A stretch of DNA of 64,000 nucleotides from JACDEA01 sp963742585. Lineage in GTDB: Bacteria > Actinomycetota > Acidimicrobiia > Acidimicrobiales > JACDEA01. A program made the translations under genes and the position numbers. Under the pieces are notes generated by a model. That model did no database searches. It had not been told where the DNA came from and worked only from the letters and a program-made list of their open reading frames with translations. The stretch spans positions 193,373 through 257,372 of the forward strand of contig CAVUMI010000004.1 in the NCBI GenBank assembly GCA_963742585.1, read 5' to 3'. Of this stretch, positions 47,632 through 56,547 are shown in pieces. The first letter of the stretch is position 1; every line of letters begins with the position of its first letter.

Positions 47632-49533
47632 TCACTCGCGCACGGCGCGGCGGGCGGCAGCCGCGGCGACAGCAGCGGCGGCCGCGGCAGCTGCGGCGGT
47701 GGTTCGCGCCGAACTCTCGCCCGTGACCGCAAGGACACGATCGGGCTTCAGCCGCGAGCCATACGGCCGCCCGAGCACGGCACTCGTCACTGCGTCGTCG
47801 ATCGACGACACCGGCGACTCGTGCCCAACCCAGGGATCCCCGCCGAAGTAGCGCCCGAAGATCTTCTCGGCGGTTCGGGTTGCGATCGCCTGGGTGGTCA
47901 GGGTGGGGTTCGGGCCACCGAGGGCGTTGGGCAGCGCCGAGTTGTCGGCGACAAAGAGGCGCTTGACCGCACGGGTCTCGGCGTCGCCGGTGAGGACGGA
48001 ATCGCTCTCACGGTGACCCATGCGCATCGTCGAGTGGATGTGCAGGACAACCGGTGGCCACCCAATTCGAAAGACCTTGTCCGCACCGGCGCCGCGAATG
48101 ATGCGCGCCGCCTGGTTGGCCAGGAATTCGCGATTGCGCAGCGTGCGCGCCGAACGGTTCCGCTGGCGGACTGTCACCTTGGCCACCGGCCCGTGCTCGT
48201 CGGCGGGCATGAGCGCGGACAGCTGGATCCGGTTGTCCGCCTCCACGTCGTCGTCGGTGAGGATCAGGATGTTCACGAGATGGTCGACGTTCTCCACGAC
48301 CTCACGCAGCGCAGGGCCGAGCAGCCGTCCCGCCCGTCCGTCCCACGCGCCGGTGGCGTTCAGGCCATTCGTGTACGCGCCCTGCACGCCGTGGTCGCTC
48401 ATTGTTAAGGCCACCGCCTGGACCGCGGGCGGCAGCCCGACCTGGATGAGTGCCCCAGCCCCCGGGAAGTCCGTCCGGGCCGCCGAGGCCGGCCCCTTCG
48501 AAGAGCCCGTATATGTAGGGAATACACCGGTGACCAGCTCTAAGAAGTGGTCCGTGAGCCCACGTCCGATCCAGTCGTTCGGGTTGGGGAGGTCGCTGTT
48601 GAACCACAGTCGCGGATCTTCGACGCTGCCGGCAGCGAGGACCACGACACGTGCGTCCTCGGCATGGCGCTCCCCGGTGGCGCTGACGCGCCACTGCACG
48701 CCTTTGGCGACCAACGCACCGGCCTCGGTTGCCGTGCTGATCCGGGTGACAAACGCGTCAGTCACGAGCGTGACCGACTTGCCGCCCTTCTTCCACACAC
48801 CGACGGTGAGCGCCATGGGCGCGTAGCTGTTGTCGGTCGAGCGCTTGGCCTTGAGATTGCGGGGGGCGAGCCGCGGTTCGAGACACCCCTGGAAGCAGGA
48901 GCCGCAGAAGGTGCAGCCCGACGCATCGGGATGGCGAAGCTTCGCCGCGTCGCTGGCGAGGCCGGCGTTGCCACCGGGTTGGAGGATGGCGTTTTCCTGC
49001 GGCCGGAAGCTCGCCCGCGTGATGTCGCGACCGGTCTGCAGCGGAAGACCTATGGCAGCTGCTCCCCGGAAAAACAGCTCCTCCTTGGTACCCATCGGTG
49101 CGGTCTGGACGGGCAGCGTGTGTTCGACCCACTCGTAGTACGGCACGAGTTCCGCATACGGGAACGGGATCGCGTGTTCGGTGTCGTACGCGGTCTTGTC
49201 CGGTCCGTCATAACCGACGAATGCGCCGGGCATTGCGCGCGGACTGTTGGCGAAGTAGTGCTGCGTCGTACCGCCGACGCCGCCGACCTGGAGCAAGAGC
49301 GAGTTCTGTGACGTCTCGCGGAACCACGACGGCCGCGCCCGATCCGGGGGCCCGAACCGCAGGAAGCCGTCGATCGGGTTGGTGGCGTCGTTCTCCAAGT
49401 GGGTCCACTCACGCTCTGGGTCGGCGTGCGGGCCCGCTTCCAGCAGAAGGACATCGAGGCCGCGTTCGGCCAGTTCCTTGGCGACGACTGCGCCACCGCC
49501 CCCGGCCCCCACCACGATCACGTCTCTCGGCAT
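47632..49533 (-). CDS. GMC-family FAD oxidoreductase with Cys cluster, paralogue 2
   Basis: A 633-residue protein, about two-thirds identical by eye to paralogue 1. It keeps VIVVGAGGGGAVVAKELAER, CTFCGSCFQGCLEP, STMRMGHRESDSVL and LGGPNPTLTTQAIATRTAEK. The C-terminus is a run of about 15 alanines broken by one valine, then RRAVRE; the matching DNA is a GCG/GCC repeat prone to slippage, so the exact length may be unreliable. Its start ATG shares one base with the stop of the enoyl-CoA hydratase gene. Tandem duplication with the Tat gene in between suggests the paralogues have split substrate ranges. Confidence 0.86.
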   Translation of the reverse strand: MPRDVIVVGAGGGGAVVAKELAERGLDVLLLEAGPHADPEREWTHLENDATNPIDGFLRFGPPDRARPSWFRETSQNSLLLQVGGVGGTTQHYFANSPRAMPGAFVGYDGPDKTAYDTEHAIPFPYAELVPYYEWVEHTLPVQTAPMGTKEELFFRGAAAIGLPLQTGRDITRASFRPQENAILQPGGNAGLASDAAKLRHPDASGCTFCGSCFQGCLEPRLAPRNLKAKRSTDNSYAPMALTVGVWKKGGKSVTLVTDAFVTRISTATEAGALVAKGVQWRVSATGERHAEDARVVVLAAGSVEDPRLWFNSDLPNPNDWIGRGLTDHFLELVTGVFPTYTGSSKGPASAARTDFPGAGALIQVGLPPAVQAVALTMSDHGVQGAYTNGLNATGAWDGRAGRLLGPALREVVENVDHLVNILILTDDDVEADNRIQLSALMPADEHGPVAKVTVRQRNRSARTLRNREFLANQAARIIRGAGADKVFRIGWPPVVLHIHSTMRMGHRESDSVLTGDAETRAVKRLFVADNSALPNALGGPNPTLTTQAIATRTAEKIFGRYFGGDPWVGHESPVSSIDDAVTSAVLGRPYGSRLKPDRVLAVTGESSARTTAAAAAAAAAVAAAAARRAVRE

Positions 49534-50376
49534 CAGCTAGAGGTTGGCGCGTCGCCGCGGTCGCGGTCGGCGAAAACCTCCTTCATCGACTTCCGCGACT
49601 TGCGCTCTTCGAGCGCTCCCAGCGCGGTGCTGGTGTTGTGCATCCAGTGATGGGCCATGAAGTGGTACTTCCACGAGTCGGCCTTGCCCTGGAGGTCCAT
49701 GGTGTGGTTGATGGAGTCCTTGACCACCTGCGCGGTCGCCGGCGGCACCGAGCGCGATCTTGTCGGCCAGCTCACGGGTGGCGCTCTCGAGGTCGCCACG
49801 AGGAACGACGCGGTTGACGAGACCCAGGCGCCACGCTTCCTGCGCGTCGATCTTGTCGCCGGTGAGGAGGAATTCCTTGGCCTTGCGCGCGCCAAGTTCC
49901 CACGGCTCGACCAGCAACTCGACACCCGCGCCGGTCATCCGCAGAACAGGGTTCTGGAAGACGGCGTCATCGGCAGCGACGATCAGGTCGCACATGCACG
50001 CCAGCATCATCCCGGCGGCAATGCAGCTGCCCTGTACGGCGGCGATGGTGGGTTTGCGGAAGCGATAGATCTTGTCGCAGCGCCCGTAATACATGACCTG
50101 CTCGTGGCGGAACTTGCCCTCGGGCGTGTCCCGCATAAGGCGCCACTCGTCGGGTTCCACGTCGCCGACCAGCGCCTTGAGGTCGTGTCCGGCGGAGAAG
50201 TGTTTGCCGGCGGCGGCGAGCACGACGACGCGGACCGCGTCGTCGGCGTCGGCCCGATCGAACGCCGCATCCACCTCGTCGATGAGCGTGGTGTCCTGCG
50301 CGTTGGCCACGTCGGGACGGTTCAACGTGATCGTGGCGACAGCACCCTCTACTCGATAGAGGACGACGCCCTTCAT
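49533..50376 (-). CDS. Enoyl-CoA hydratase/isomerase (one frameshift)
   Basis: About 281 residues from ATG 50376, preceded by GGGAG. Crotonase-fold marks are ATITLNRPDVANAQDTTLID, AAGKHFSAGHDLKALV (first oxyanion strand) and AAVQGSCIAAGMMLACMCDL (second). The frame shifts near 49745; the continuation reads ATAQVVKDSINHTMDLQGKA to DRGDAPTSS. The long C-terminal tail with WKYHFMAHHWMHN is typical of actinobacterial hydratases of this clade. It follows the acyl-CoA dehydrogenase by 35 bp and overlaps the next gene. The exact substrate is unknown. Confidence 0.85.
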
Positions 50377-50411
50377 CTCCCGGTCGCCTCCGTCTTCGCC
50401 TCCGGCTCCCT

Positions 50412-51509
50412 TCACTTCGGTAACCCTAGGACGCGCTCGCCGATGATTGTGCGTTGGATCTCGTTGGTGCCGGCGAAGATCGAGGCCGCGTGGTAATAGA
50501 GCCACGATCGCTGCCACGGCCCCCACAACGGCGACTCGGCGCCGAGCACCGACATGGCGGTGTCATGCAATCGCTTGCTCATCTCGCTCCAATACAGCTT
50601 GAGCGCGCTGCCCTCAGGCCCGGGCTCTTCGCCGCGGGCCAGGCGAGCGAGGCTTCGCTGGTTGTGCAACTGGAAGAGCTTGACCTCGACGAACGCCTGC
50701 GCCAGTCGTTGCCGCGTGCGGTGATCGTCGAAACCGCCCCGCTCGAGTCCGAGCCGCAGCAGCTCCTCCACCAACTGCACATGGATCACGAGCTGCCGCG
50801 GGTTGACGCCGCGCTCGGCCGAGAGCGTGGAGTTGGCCACGCGCCACCCGTCGTCGACCGCGCCGATCAGCTGCTCATCGGGAACGAACACCTCGTCGAG
50901 GAACACCTCGTTGAACTCGGCCTCGCCGGTGATCTGCACCAAGGGACGAACGTCGACGCCCTCGGCCCGCATGTCGATTGCGAAGCAGGTGATGCGCTCA
51001 CCTCTCGCGAGGCACAGGCCCCACTCGGCGAACTGGGCGTAGGACGTCCACACCTTCTGCCCGCTCAGACGCCAGCCGCCATCGACCCGCTCGGCGCGGG
51101 TCCGCAGCGAGCGCAGGTCTGATCCCGCGCTTGGCTCCGAGAACAGCTGGCACCACAGCTCGGTGGCGTCGAGAATTCGGGGCAGCCACCGCTCCTTCTG
51201 CTCCGGAGTGCCGTGGGCCAGCACCGTCGGCCCCACCAGGTTCACGCCGATGCGGCCGACGAGTTCGGGCGCACGCGCGCGGGCCAACTCCTCCTGGACC
51301 GCGAAGTTGTCGACCGGTGAGGCGCCGCGCCCGCCGTACTCCTCGGGCCAGGTCACGCCGACCCAACGCGCCGCCGCCAGCCGGCCTTGCCACTCGCGGC
51401 CGAAGGCCACTTCCTCGGCAAGGTCGTCGAAGCGGGGCGGCAACCCGCGGCCGTACTCCCACGGCAGGTTGGCGCGCAGCCAGGCTTCGAGTTCGGCGCG
51501 GACGTCCAC
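50412..51509 (-). CDS. Acyl-CoA dehydrogenase (catalytic-type subunit)
   Basis: A 365-residue acyl-CoA dehydrogenase from GTG 51509. CQLFSEPSAGSDLRSLRTRA and SGQKVWTSYAQFAEWGLCLA form the flavin site; NEVFLDEVFVPDEQLIGAV ends the middle domain; FAGTNEIQRTIIGERVLGLP closes the protein. It is much like the second half of the fused protein at 29962. First gene of a six-gene operon ending with the CoA transferase at 43610. It is divergent from the partner-type subunit at 51532, with 22 bp between the start codons. Confidence 0.9.
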   Translation of the reverse strand: MDVRAELEAWLRANLPWEYGRGLPPRFDDLAEEVAFGREWQGRLAAARWVGVTWPEEYGGRGASPVDNFAVQEELARARAPELVGRIGVNLVGPTVLAHGTPEQKERWLPRILDATELWCQLFSEPSAGSDLRSLRTRAERVDGGWRLSGQKVWTSYAQFAEWGLCLARGERITCFAIDMRAEGVDVRPLVQITGEAEFNEVFLDEVFVPDEQLIGAVDDGWRVANSTLSAERGVNPRQLVIHVQLVEELLRLGLERGGFDDHRTRQRLAQAFVEVKLFQLHNQRSLARLARGEEPGPEGSALKLYWSEMSKRLHDTAMSVLGAESPLWGPWQRSWLYYHAASIFAGTNEIQRTIIGERVLGLPK

Positions 51510-51531
51510 GGCCGACCATTATCTCCGCAAC
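51510..51531. promoter_or_regulatory. 22-bp divergent promoter with shared CATTAT core
   Basis: The gap reads GGCCGACCATTATCTCCGCA plus two bases. On the minus strand GATAAT ends eight bases before the GTG at 51509; on the plus strand CATTAT ends nine bases before the ATG at 51532. The gap at 60425 is closely similar (GGCCGACCATCATTCCCGCG). Leaderless transcription of both genes from one symmetric core is likely. Confidence 0.5.
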
Positions 51532-52464
51532 ATGGATTTCGAGTTGACCGCCGACCAGCTGGCGCTGCGAGACGCGGCGCGTGATCTGCTCGACCGGATG
51601 GCGTCGCCCGAGCGGGTGCGGGTGGTCGTCGATGCCGGCGGCGGCCACGACGCCGAGCTGTGGTCGGCGATGGTCGAGCAGGGCTGGACCGACCCCGAGT
51701 TCGTCGGTGTGGTCGAAGCCGCGATCCTGCTCGAGGAAGTCGGCCGCCATGCCGCCCCGGCGCCGTTCCTCACCCAGTGGCTCGCCGGCGCCGACGAGCT
51801 GACCGCGGTGGCATGGGATCTCGACGCTCCGGTGCTGTACGCGCCCTCGGCGGCGCACGTGATAGCCCGCGACGGCGATGACATGCGACGCGTCGCCAAC
51901 GCGACGCCGCCACCGCGCGAGGCGGCGATGGACCGCACTCGCGAACTGGGATGGCTGCGTGACCTTGACCTCGCCGGAGGCGAGGTCGTCGCTGGCGCCG
52001 AGGACTTTCTCGATCGTGCAGCAGTCGCCTTCTCGGCCGAACTCCTCGGCCTGTCGGCCAAAGCGATGGAGATGGCCGTCGAGTACGCCAAGGTTCGCGA
52101 GCAGTTCGGCAAGCCCATCGGAAGCTTTCAAGCGGTGAAACACCGCTGCGCCGACATGCTCGTCGACGTGGAAGGAATGCGGTCGGCTGTCTACTGGGCG
52201 GCATGGTGTGTCGGCGCCGGAGATCCCGACGCGTCGATCGCCGCCTCCACCGCCAAGGCCTGGTGCGGCGACGCATCCAAGCGCGTGCTGGCGTCCGCGT
52301 TACAGGTCCATGGCGGCATCGGGTTCACCTGGGAGCACGACCTGCACCTGTACCTGAAACGGGCGCAACTCGACCAGATCAGCTTTGGCGACGCCGCCTT
52401 TCATCGCGACCGGCTGGCGAGCCTGTTGCGCCAGCGCGTGGAGGCTGGCGAGAGCGTGATTTAG
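51532..52464 (+). CDS. Acyl-CoA dehydrogenase (divergent partner-type subunit)
   Basis: A 310-residue protein, shorter than usual for the family (about 380). It opens MDFELTADQLALRDAARDLL and ends with AKVREQFGKPIGSFQAVKHR, VHGGIGFTWEHDLHLYLKRA. The middle beta domain is reduced to about 60 residues and lacks the FAD-binding S-E-P loop, as in beta subunits of alpha/beta heterotetramers. With the divergent 50412 gene it forms the split equivalent of the fused protein at 29962. Its stop overlaps the end of the convergent exported nuclease-like gene. Confidence 0.87.
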   Translation: MDFELTADQLALRDAARDLLDRMASPERVRVVVDAGGGHDAELWSAMVEQGWTDPEFVGVVEAAILLEEVGRHAAPAPFLTQWLAGADELTAVAWDLDAPVLYAPSAAHVIARDGDDMRRVANATPPPREAAMDRTRELGWLRDLDLAGGEVVAGAEDFLDRAAVAFSAELLGLSAKAMEMAVEYAKVREQFGKPIGSFQAVKHRCADMLVDVEGMRSAVYWAAWCVGAGDPDASIAASTAKAWCGDASKRVLASALQVHGGIGFTWEHDLHLYLKRAQLDQISFGDAAFHRDRLASLLRQRVEAGESVI

Positions 52465-53663
52465 CAGAGGTTGATCGTGCTGACCACGCCGTGGTGGTCG
52501 GAGGGCCACAGCGGGCCCGAGCTAATGATCGTCGGGCCGGTGGGGAACGTGTTGCTGGCGGCAACCGCGGCGCCGCAAGTGCCGGGTCGCGCGTACACGT
52601 AGTCGATGCGCTCCGAGGCGGTCGAGACGGGGCTGTGGATGTCTTGGTCGCCGGTGAAGCCCGGGCTCCCCGGATTGGCGACGCGGAAGGTGTCGAGGAA
52701 GCCGGCACCGCGCACCATCGTGCTGACCGCCGACGCCTCGGTGCTGTTGAAGTCGCCGACGAAGGCATCGGGTGTCGCGTCGGCGCGCGCCACCTCGGCG
52801 ATGTAGCGCAGGGCCAGGATCGTCTGCAGCTGTCGAGTGAAGTCGCTCAGCGGGGTGAGCCCATGTGCGACGTGCGTGGTGAAGAAGTCGATCGCGCCGG
52901 CGCCCGTCGCGATCCGAGCCCACAACACGGAGCGCGCGTCAAGGGCGGCGGGCGCGTTACAACCCAGCGGATCGGGCGGGATGCAAAACAGTGCCTCGTA
53001 ACTGCGCGGCGGCTGGCGGCGAACGCCGGTGGCGAGGATCGGGAGCCGCGACAACACGCCGATCCCGTCGCGGAACTCCGCCTGGCCAGCGCGGGCTTGA
53101 GCGACCATCACTTCGGTGAGCGGGCCGCCGCCGCCGCCGGGGCGGGTGTCCGGTTCCAGTGGGAAGTGCGGGTTCGACTGGAACCAGCACCAGTGCCAGC
53201 GGACGCCGGTGCGCGTCGCCAGCCCTTGAGCCAATCGTTGCGTCACGTGTTGATGCGTGGTGGTGACCGATGCCTCTTGCAGGCCGATCACGTCGGCGGT
53301 GGTGGCAACGAGGGCATCGATCGCGATCGCGACGCGGGCTTCGAAGGTCGCCTCCCCGTCGTCGGTCAGGCTGTGCAGAACGTTGAACGTGGCCAGCTTC
53401 ACCTGTGTGGTCGGAAGCGACGCGGCCGGAAGCGAAGCACCTTCGGTTGAGCACTGTGCCTTCGGATCGAGGTTGATCCGAACCCGAATCTCGAGCGCAG
53501 TCGCCGGCGCGATCGCCGCGGCGCCGGCGAGAAGCGCGGTCAGCCCAACAAGCGCGAAAGCGCGACCCGATCGGGCTTGCCGGCGGGCAGCGTCGGGATC
53601 GCCTCGACGCGCACGACGCGCTCGGGTGTCTTGAACCGCGCCACCCCCAGCTGAGCGAACCAC
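52461..53663 (-). CDS. Exported endonuclease/exonuclease/phosphatase-family protein
   Basis: About 400 residues as an open frame, with the mature EEP domain from about residue 85. VKLATFNVLHSL, DVIGLQEASVTT, AFVGDFNSTEAS, RIDYVYARPGTC and LWPSDHHGVVSTI are the family catalytic motifs in order (Asn, Glu, Asp-x-Asn, Asp, Asp-His). A signal-like helix (FALVGLTALLAGAAAIAPATA) precedes it, so the enzyme is secreted and may act on extracellular DNA, RNA or phospholipid. The only canonical start is GTG 53663, giving a 124-base overlap with the end of the CoA ligase gene. A closer start or an indel is possible. Confidence 0.8.
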   Translation of the reverse strand: MVRSAGGGAVQDTRARRARRGDPDAARRQARSGRAFALVGLTALLAGAAAIAPATALEIRVRINLDPKAQCSTEGASLPAASLPTTQVKLATFNVLHSLTDDGEATFEARVAIAIDALVATTADVIGLQEASVTTTHQHVTQRLAQGLATRTGVRWHWCWFQSNPHFPLEPDTRPGGGGGPLTEVMVAQARAGQAEFRDGIGVLSRLPILATGVRRQPPRSYEALFCIPPDPLGCNAPAALDARSVLWARIATGAGAIDFFTTHVAHGLTPLSDFTRQLQTILALRYIAEVARADATPDAFVGDFNSTEASAVSTMVRGAGFLDTFRVANPGSPGFTGDQDIHSPVSTASERIDYVYARPGTCGAAVAASNTFPTGPTIISSGPLWPSDHHGVVSTINLC

Positions 53664-54799
53664 GCTTGGCAGGTTGCCAGGTCGAAGCCCTCGTCCGCCA
53701 CCACGAGTGCCGCTACCCGCTCACCCAGCCGGTCGTCGGCGTAACCGAGCACGACGGCTTGGTGCACCGCCGCGTGTCGCTCCAGGAGACCTTCGACCTC
53801 CACGATGCTGATGTTCTCGCCGCCGCGGATGATCACCGATCCGAGGCGGCCGGTGATCGTCACCCAACCGTCGGGATCGATGGAGGCCGTGTCGCCGGTG
53901 CGGAACCAGCCGTCCCCCGTCATCACCGCCGCGGTCTGCGCAGGATCCGCGTAACCCAAGAACAGCTCCGGTCCCCGCACCCACAGCTCCTCGTTGGGGC
54001 CCAGCGTGACCTCCGCCGCCCCTACCGCTCGACCGTCAGTGGTCCAGCCTCGCTCAACCGGATCGTCCGGCCGGCTCGTAGTCATGGTGGGCGCTTCGGT
54101 GGACCCGTACGCGCGCTTCACTCGAGCGCCCAATTGCTCCGTCGCCTCGGCGCAGAACGCGGGGGTCACCCCGGCGCCGCCACTGGAGATGAGGCGGAGG
54201 CCACGCGGCGGCCGCGGCGTGCGCATGAGGTCGACGAAGAACGTCGGGGGCCCGACCATGAACGTGACCCGCTCCCGTTCGATCAGCCTCGCCGCTTCCT
54301 CCGGATCCCATTTGGCCATGAAGACGGTCCGGAAGGGCGCGGCCCCGGCGACCAGCACGCCGTTGAGGAGGCCGGAAATATGCGCCAAGGGCGCGGGCAT
54401 GAGCACCACGTCCTGGGGAGTCAATGCGTGGATGTCGACCATCAGCCGCGCCTTGTACGCCAACGCGCGGTGCGAGTGCCGAACCGCTTTCGGCGCGCCG
54501 CTCGAACCCGACGTGAACAACATCACCGCCACGTCATCGGGCTCCGCGGCGCTCGCCACTACCGCGGGGCCATCGGGGAGCTCCTCGACGACGTGGCCCG
54601 GCGGTTCCATGTCGCCGAGGTGATGCACCGGGGCGGCCACAGCTCCAAGCCGCCAGCAGGCGCGGTACAGCAGCATTGGCGCCTCGCCGTTGGGCATCCG
54701 CCAACCCACGACGTCACCGCGCTTCACACCGCGCCCGTGGAGGCCACCAGCGACCGCGGCGATGCGCGGGTCGTCGGCCAGCACGTCGTCGAGGACCAC
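53540..54799 (-). CDS. AMP-forming acyl-CoA synthetase (short N-terminus)
   Basis: About 420 residues from GTG 54799 (VVLDDVLADDPRIAAV). The ATP/AMP motif AVMLFTSGSSGAPKAVRHSH, the A5 motif KRAYGSTEAPTMTT, the A7/A8 motifs GWFRTGDTASIDPDGWVTIT and GRLGSVIIRGGENI, and the catalytic Lys in LPAGKPDRVALSRLL are present. It ligates CoA to a carboxylic acid via an acyl-adenylate. The family is usually near 500 residues; about 60-80 residues at the N-terminus are missing, but the ATP site is intact. The upstream extension of the frame to 55486 is a shadow of the SDR gene. Confidence 0.82.
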   Translation of the reverse strand: MVLDDVLADDPRIAAVAGGLHGRGVKRGDVVGWRMPNGEAPMLLYRACWRLGAVAAPVHHLGDMEPPGHVVEELPDGPAVVASAAEPDDVAVMLFTSGSSGAPKAVRHSHRALAYKARLMVDIHALTPQDVVLMPAPLAHISGLLNGVLVAGAAPFRTVFMAKWDPEEAARLIERERVTFMVGPPTFFVDLMRTPRPPRGLRLISSGGAGVTPAFCAEATEQLGARVKRAYGSTEAPTMTTSRPDDPVERGWTTDGRAVGAAEVTLGPNEELWVRGPELFLGYADPAQTAAVMTGDGWFRTGDTASIDPDGWVTITGRLGSVIIRGGENISIVEVEGLLERHAAVHQAVVLGYADDRLGERVAALVVADEGFDLATCQAWFAQLGVARFKTPERVVRVEAIPTLPAGKPDRVALSRLLG

Positions 54800-54818
54800 A
54801 TCGGTAGTCTGCCGCCAG
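54800..54818. promoter_or_regulatory. 19-bp divergent gap with TAGTCT box
   Basis: ATCGGTAGTCTGCCGCCAG separates the GTG at 54799 from the ATG at 54819. TAGTCT ends eight bases before the plus-strand ATG, the spacing expected for a leaderless start. On the minus strand, AGACTA ends five bases before the GTG. Confidence 0.4.
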
Positions 54819-55526
54819 ATGGCCGTCGGCCCCGAGACCGCGCTGCTCACCGACCGTGTGGCGGTCGTCACCGGCGCCGCTGTCGGCATCGGTCGGGCCA
54901 TCGCCGAGACCTTCGCCCGGTTCGGCGCCTCGCTTGCGGTGTGCGACCGCGATGGCGACAACCTTGCCAGTCTCGAGGCCGCGCACTCCGCCCAGCTCGA
55001 CGTGCGTGACGGCTCGGCGGTAGCCGACTTCTTGGCTGGGCTACCGCGCGTCGACATACTCGTCAACAACGCGGGTGGGACGTTCCGCGCCGACTTTCTC
55101 GACCTCAGCGCCAACGCGCAGCAGGCGCTGGTCGATGAGAACTTCACCAGCGTGACGCACTTTGTGCGGGCCTCGGTGCCCAAGATGGGCACGGGTGGTT
55201 CGATCATCAACCTCACGTCGATCGAAGCCCACCGCGCCGGACCGGGCTTCGCGGTGTACTCGGCGATGAAAGCGGCGGTGGCCAGCCTGACCAAGTCGCT
55301 GGCGCTGGAGTTCGCGGATCGCGGCATCCGGGTGAATTGCATCGCCCCCGACGTCATCGCCACCCCGGGCATCGGTGAGGGAAACTGGCCCGGCGCGGCG
55401 GATGACGTCGCCGGTGCCGCGGTGTTCCTGGCCTCGGACCTTTCCCGGTTCGTGACCGGCACGACGATCCATGTCGACGGCGGCAACTGGGCGGCCGGCG
55501 GCTGGCGCCCCGTCGGCTCGAGCTAG
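54819..55526 (+). CDS. Short-chain dehydrogenase/reductase (SDR)
   Basis: A 235-residue classical SDR. The NAD(P) loop is VAVVTGAAVGIGRAIAETFA, the acidic residue after strand 2 is in AVCDRDGDN (Asp, so NAD is favoured), LVNNAGG is the next motif, the catalytic Ser is in IINLTSIEAH and Y-x-x-x-K is AVYSAMKAAVASL. GTTIHVDGGNWAAGG closes the fold. It oxidises a hydroxyl group or reduces a ketone; substrate unknown. Divergent from the CoA ligase. A hairpin follows the stop. Confidence 0.9.
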   Translation: MAVGPETALLTDRVAVVTGAAVGIGRAIAETFARFGASLAVCDRDGDNLASLEAAHSAQLDVRDGSAVADFLAGLPRVDILVNNAGGTFRADFLDLSANAQQALVDENFTSVTHFVRASVPKMGTGGSIINLTSIEAHRAGPGFAVYSAMKAAVASLTKSLALEFADRGIRVNCIAPDVIATPGIGEGNWPGAADDVAGAAVFLASDLSRFVTGTTIHVDGGNWAAGGWRPVGSS

Positions 55527-55536
55527 GAGCCCGAAC

Positions 55537-55579
55537 TGGCGCGCGAATCGCGGCACTTTCTGTCGCGATTCGCGCGCCA
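55537..55579. terminator. 16-bp perfect hairpin after the SDR gene
   Basis: TGGCGCGCGAATCGCG pairs with CGCGATTCGCGCGCCA around an 11-base loop GCACTTTCTGT. It starts 11 bases after the SDR stop and lies 63 bases before the next gene on the same strand. CCCGAACTGGCGC at its left end recurs at 63255, after the cyclase-family gene. Confidence 0.6.
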
Positions 55580-55641
55580 CTTCGGTCGACGCCGTCAGGA
55601 CGCCGAGCAGGAACCAGGCAAGTCAGGAAGAATCAATACCC

Positions 55642-56547
55642 ATGAGACGAGCTGGGGTTCTTGTCCTATTGGTTACCGCGCTGGTTCTGGGCACCGCAGC
55701 TGCGGCCCTGGCCATAAGCGACGGCGTCTACAGCTACGACCGGCAGCACTGCTCGGCCGCGGCGAACAGCACCGCCACCGAGGACGAGGCGGAGGAGGGC
55801 TGCACGAACTTCGCCATCAGCCTGAAGGATGGTGCCGGTAACGAGCCCTTCTTCTTCGGGTTCAAGCAAACGCCCGACGGCACCACGGTCGACCCGACCG
55901 ACCCGATCATCGCCACTGGCACCGCGTTCGATCCGGCGACGGGCGCGTTCCTCTACTTGGGCGCCGACGACAACCTGAACGTCGGCGAGCACGACGGGTC
56001 GCCGCTGATAAACAACGGTCCCAGCGACGGCGGGGCGATCGTTCTCAACGCTGACCCGGCCGCGCTCGACGCGTGGGTGGTCGCGTTCCAGGCCGCCGAC
56101 GTGGCCTACCTGCTCACCCATCCACTACCAATCGTCGACGGCGGATTGGGTGCCTGTGCCGACGGCATCTGCGTGGCGCTCAGCACCGTGGAGCGCGTCG
56201 GCTACCTGGGCGGGAACCCCGCTGAGCCGGCCCAGCCGGTCGCCGATTACTCCGGCAAGGAGTGGGATCCCGAGACGTGCGCCGGCCCGTCCGACGGGGC
56301 GGCCGACTGTGGCGGCAATGACATCACGTTCTGGCACAACAAGGACGGTGTCCGCACCGTGCAGCCCGGCGTTCAGATCTACGAGGACCCGGATCCGCAG
56401 GGCTCGCCCCTCGGGCCCTACCCGTTGCCCGCGCTCTACGTCGGTACGTGTGGCGTGATTCTCGGCGGCGGGCCCTCGGGCCAAGTGCCGGCATCGCCGG
56501 TAACGAACAGCGCCGATCAACTACACGTCGGTACCGCTTGCGGCTGA
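55642..56547 (+). CDS. Secreted protein of unknown function
   Basis: A 301-residue protein from ATG 55642, with a signal peptide (MRRAGVLVLLVTALVLGTAA, cleaved near ALA). The mature part has eight cysteines, mostly in pairs (QHCSAA, GCTNFA; ACADGIC; TCAGPSDGAADC; GTCG/GTACG), so disulfides outside the cell are likely. The beta-rich repeats (GTAFDPATGAFLYLGADDN) have a loose propeller look, but no family is recognised. It overlaps the propeller gene that follows, so the two are probably co-expressed. Confidence 0.7.
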   Translation: MRRAGVLVLLVTALVLGTAAAALAISDGVYSYDRQHCSAAANSTATEDEAEEGCTNFAISLKDGAGNEPFFFGFKQTPDGTTVDPTDPIIATGTAFDPATGAFLYLGADDNLNVGEHDGSPLINNGPSDGGAIVLNADPAALDAWVVAFQAADVAYLLTHPLPIVDGGLGACADGICVALSTVERVGYLGGNPAEPAQPVADYSGKEWDPETCAGPSDGAADCGGNDITFWHNKDGVRTVQPGVQIYEDPDPQGSPLGPYPLPALYVGTCGVILGGGPSGQVPASPVTNSADQLHVGTACG

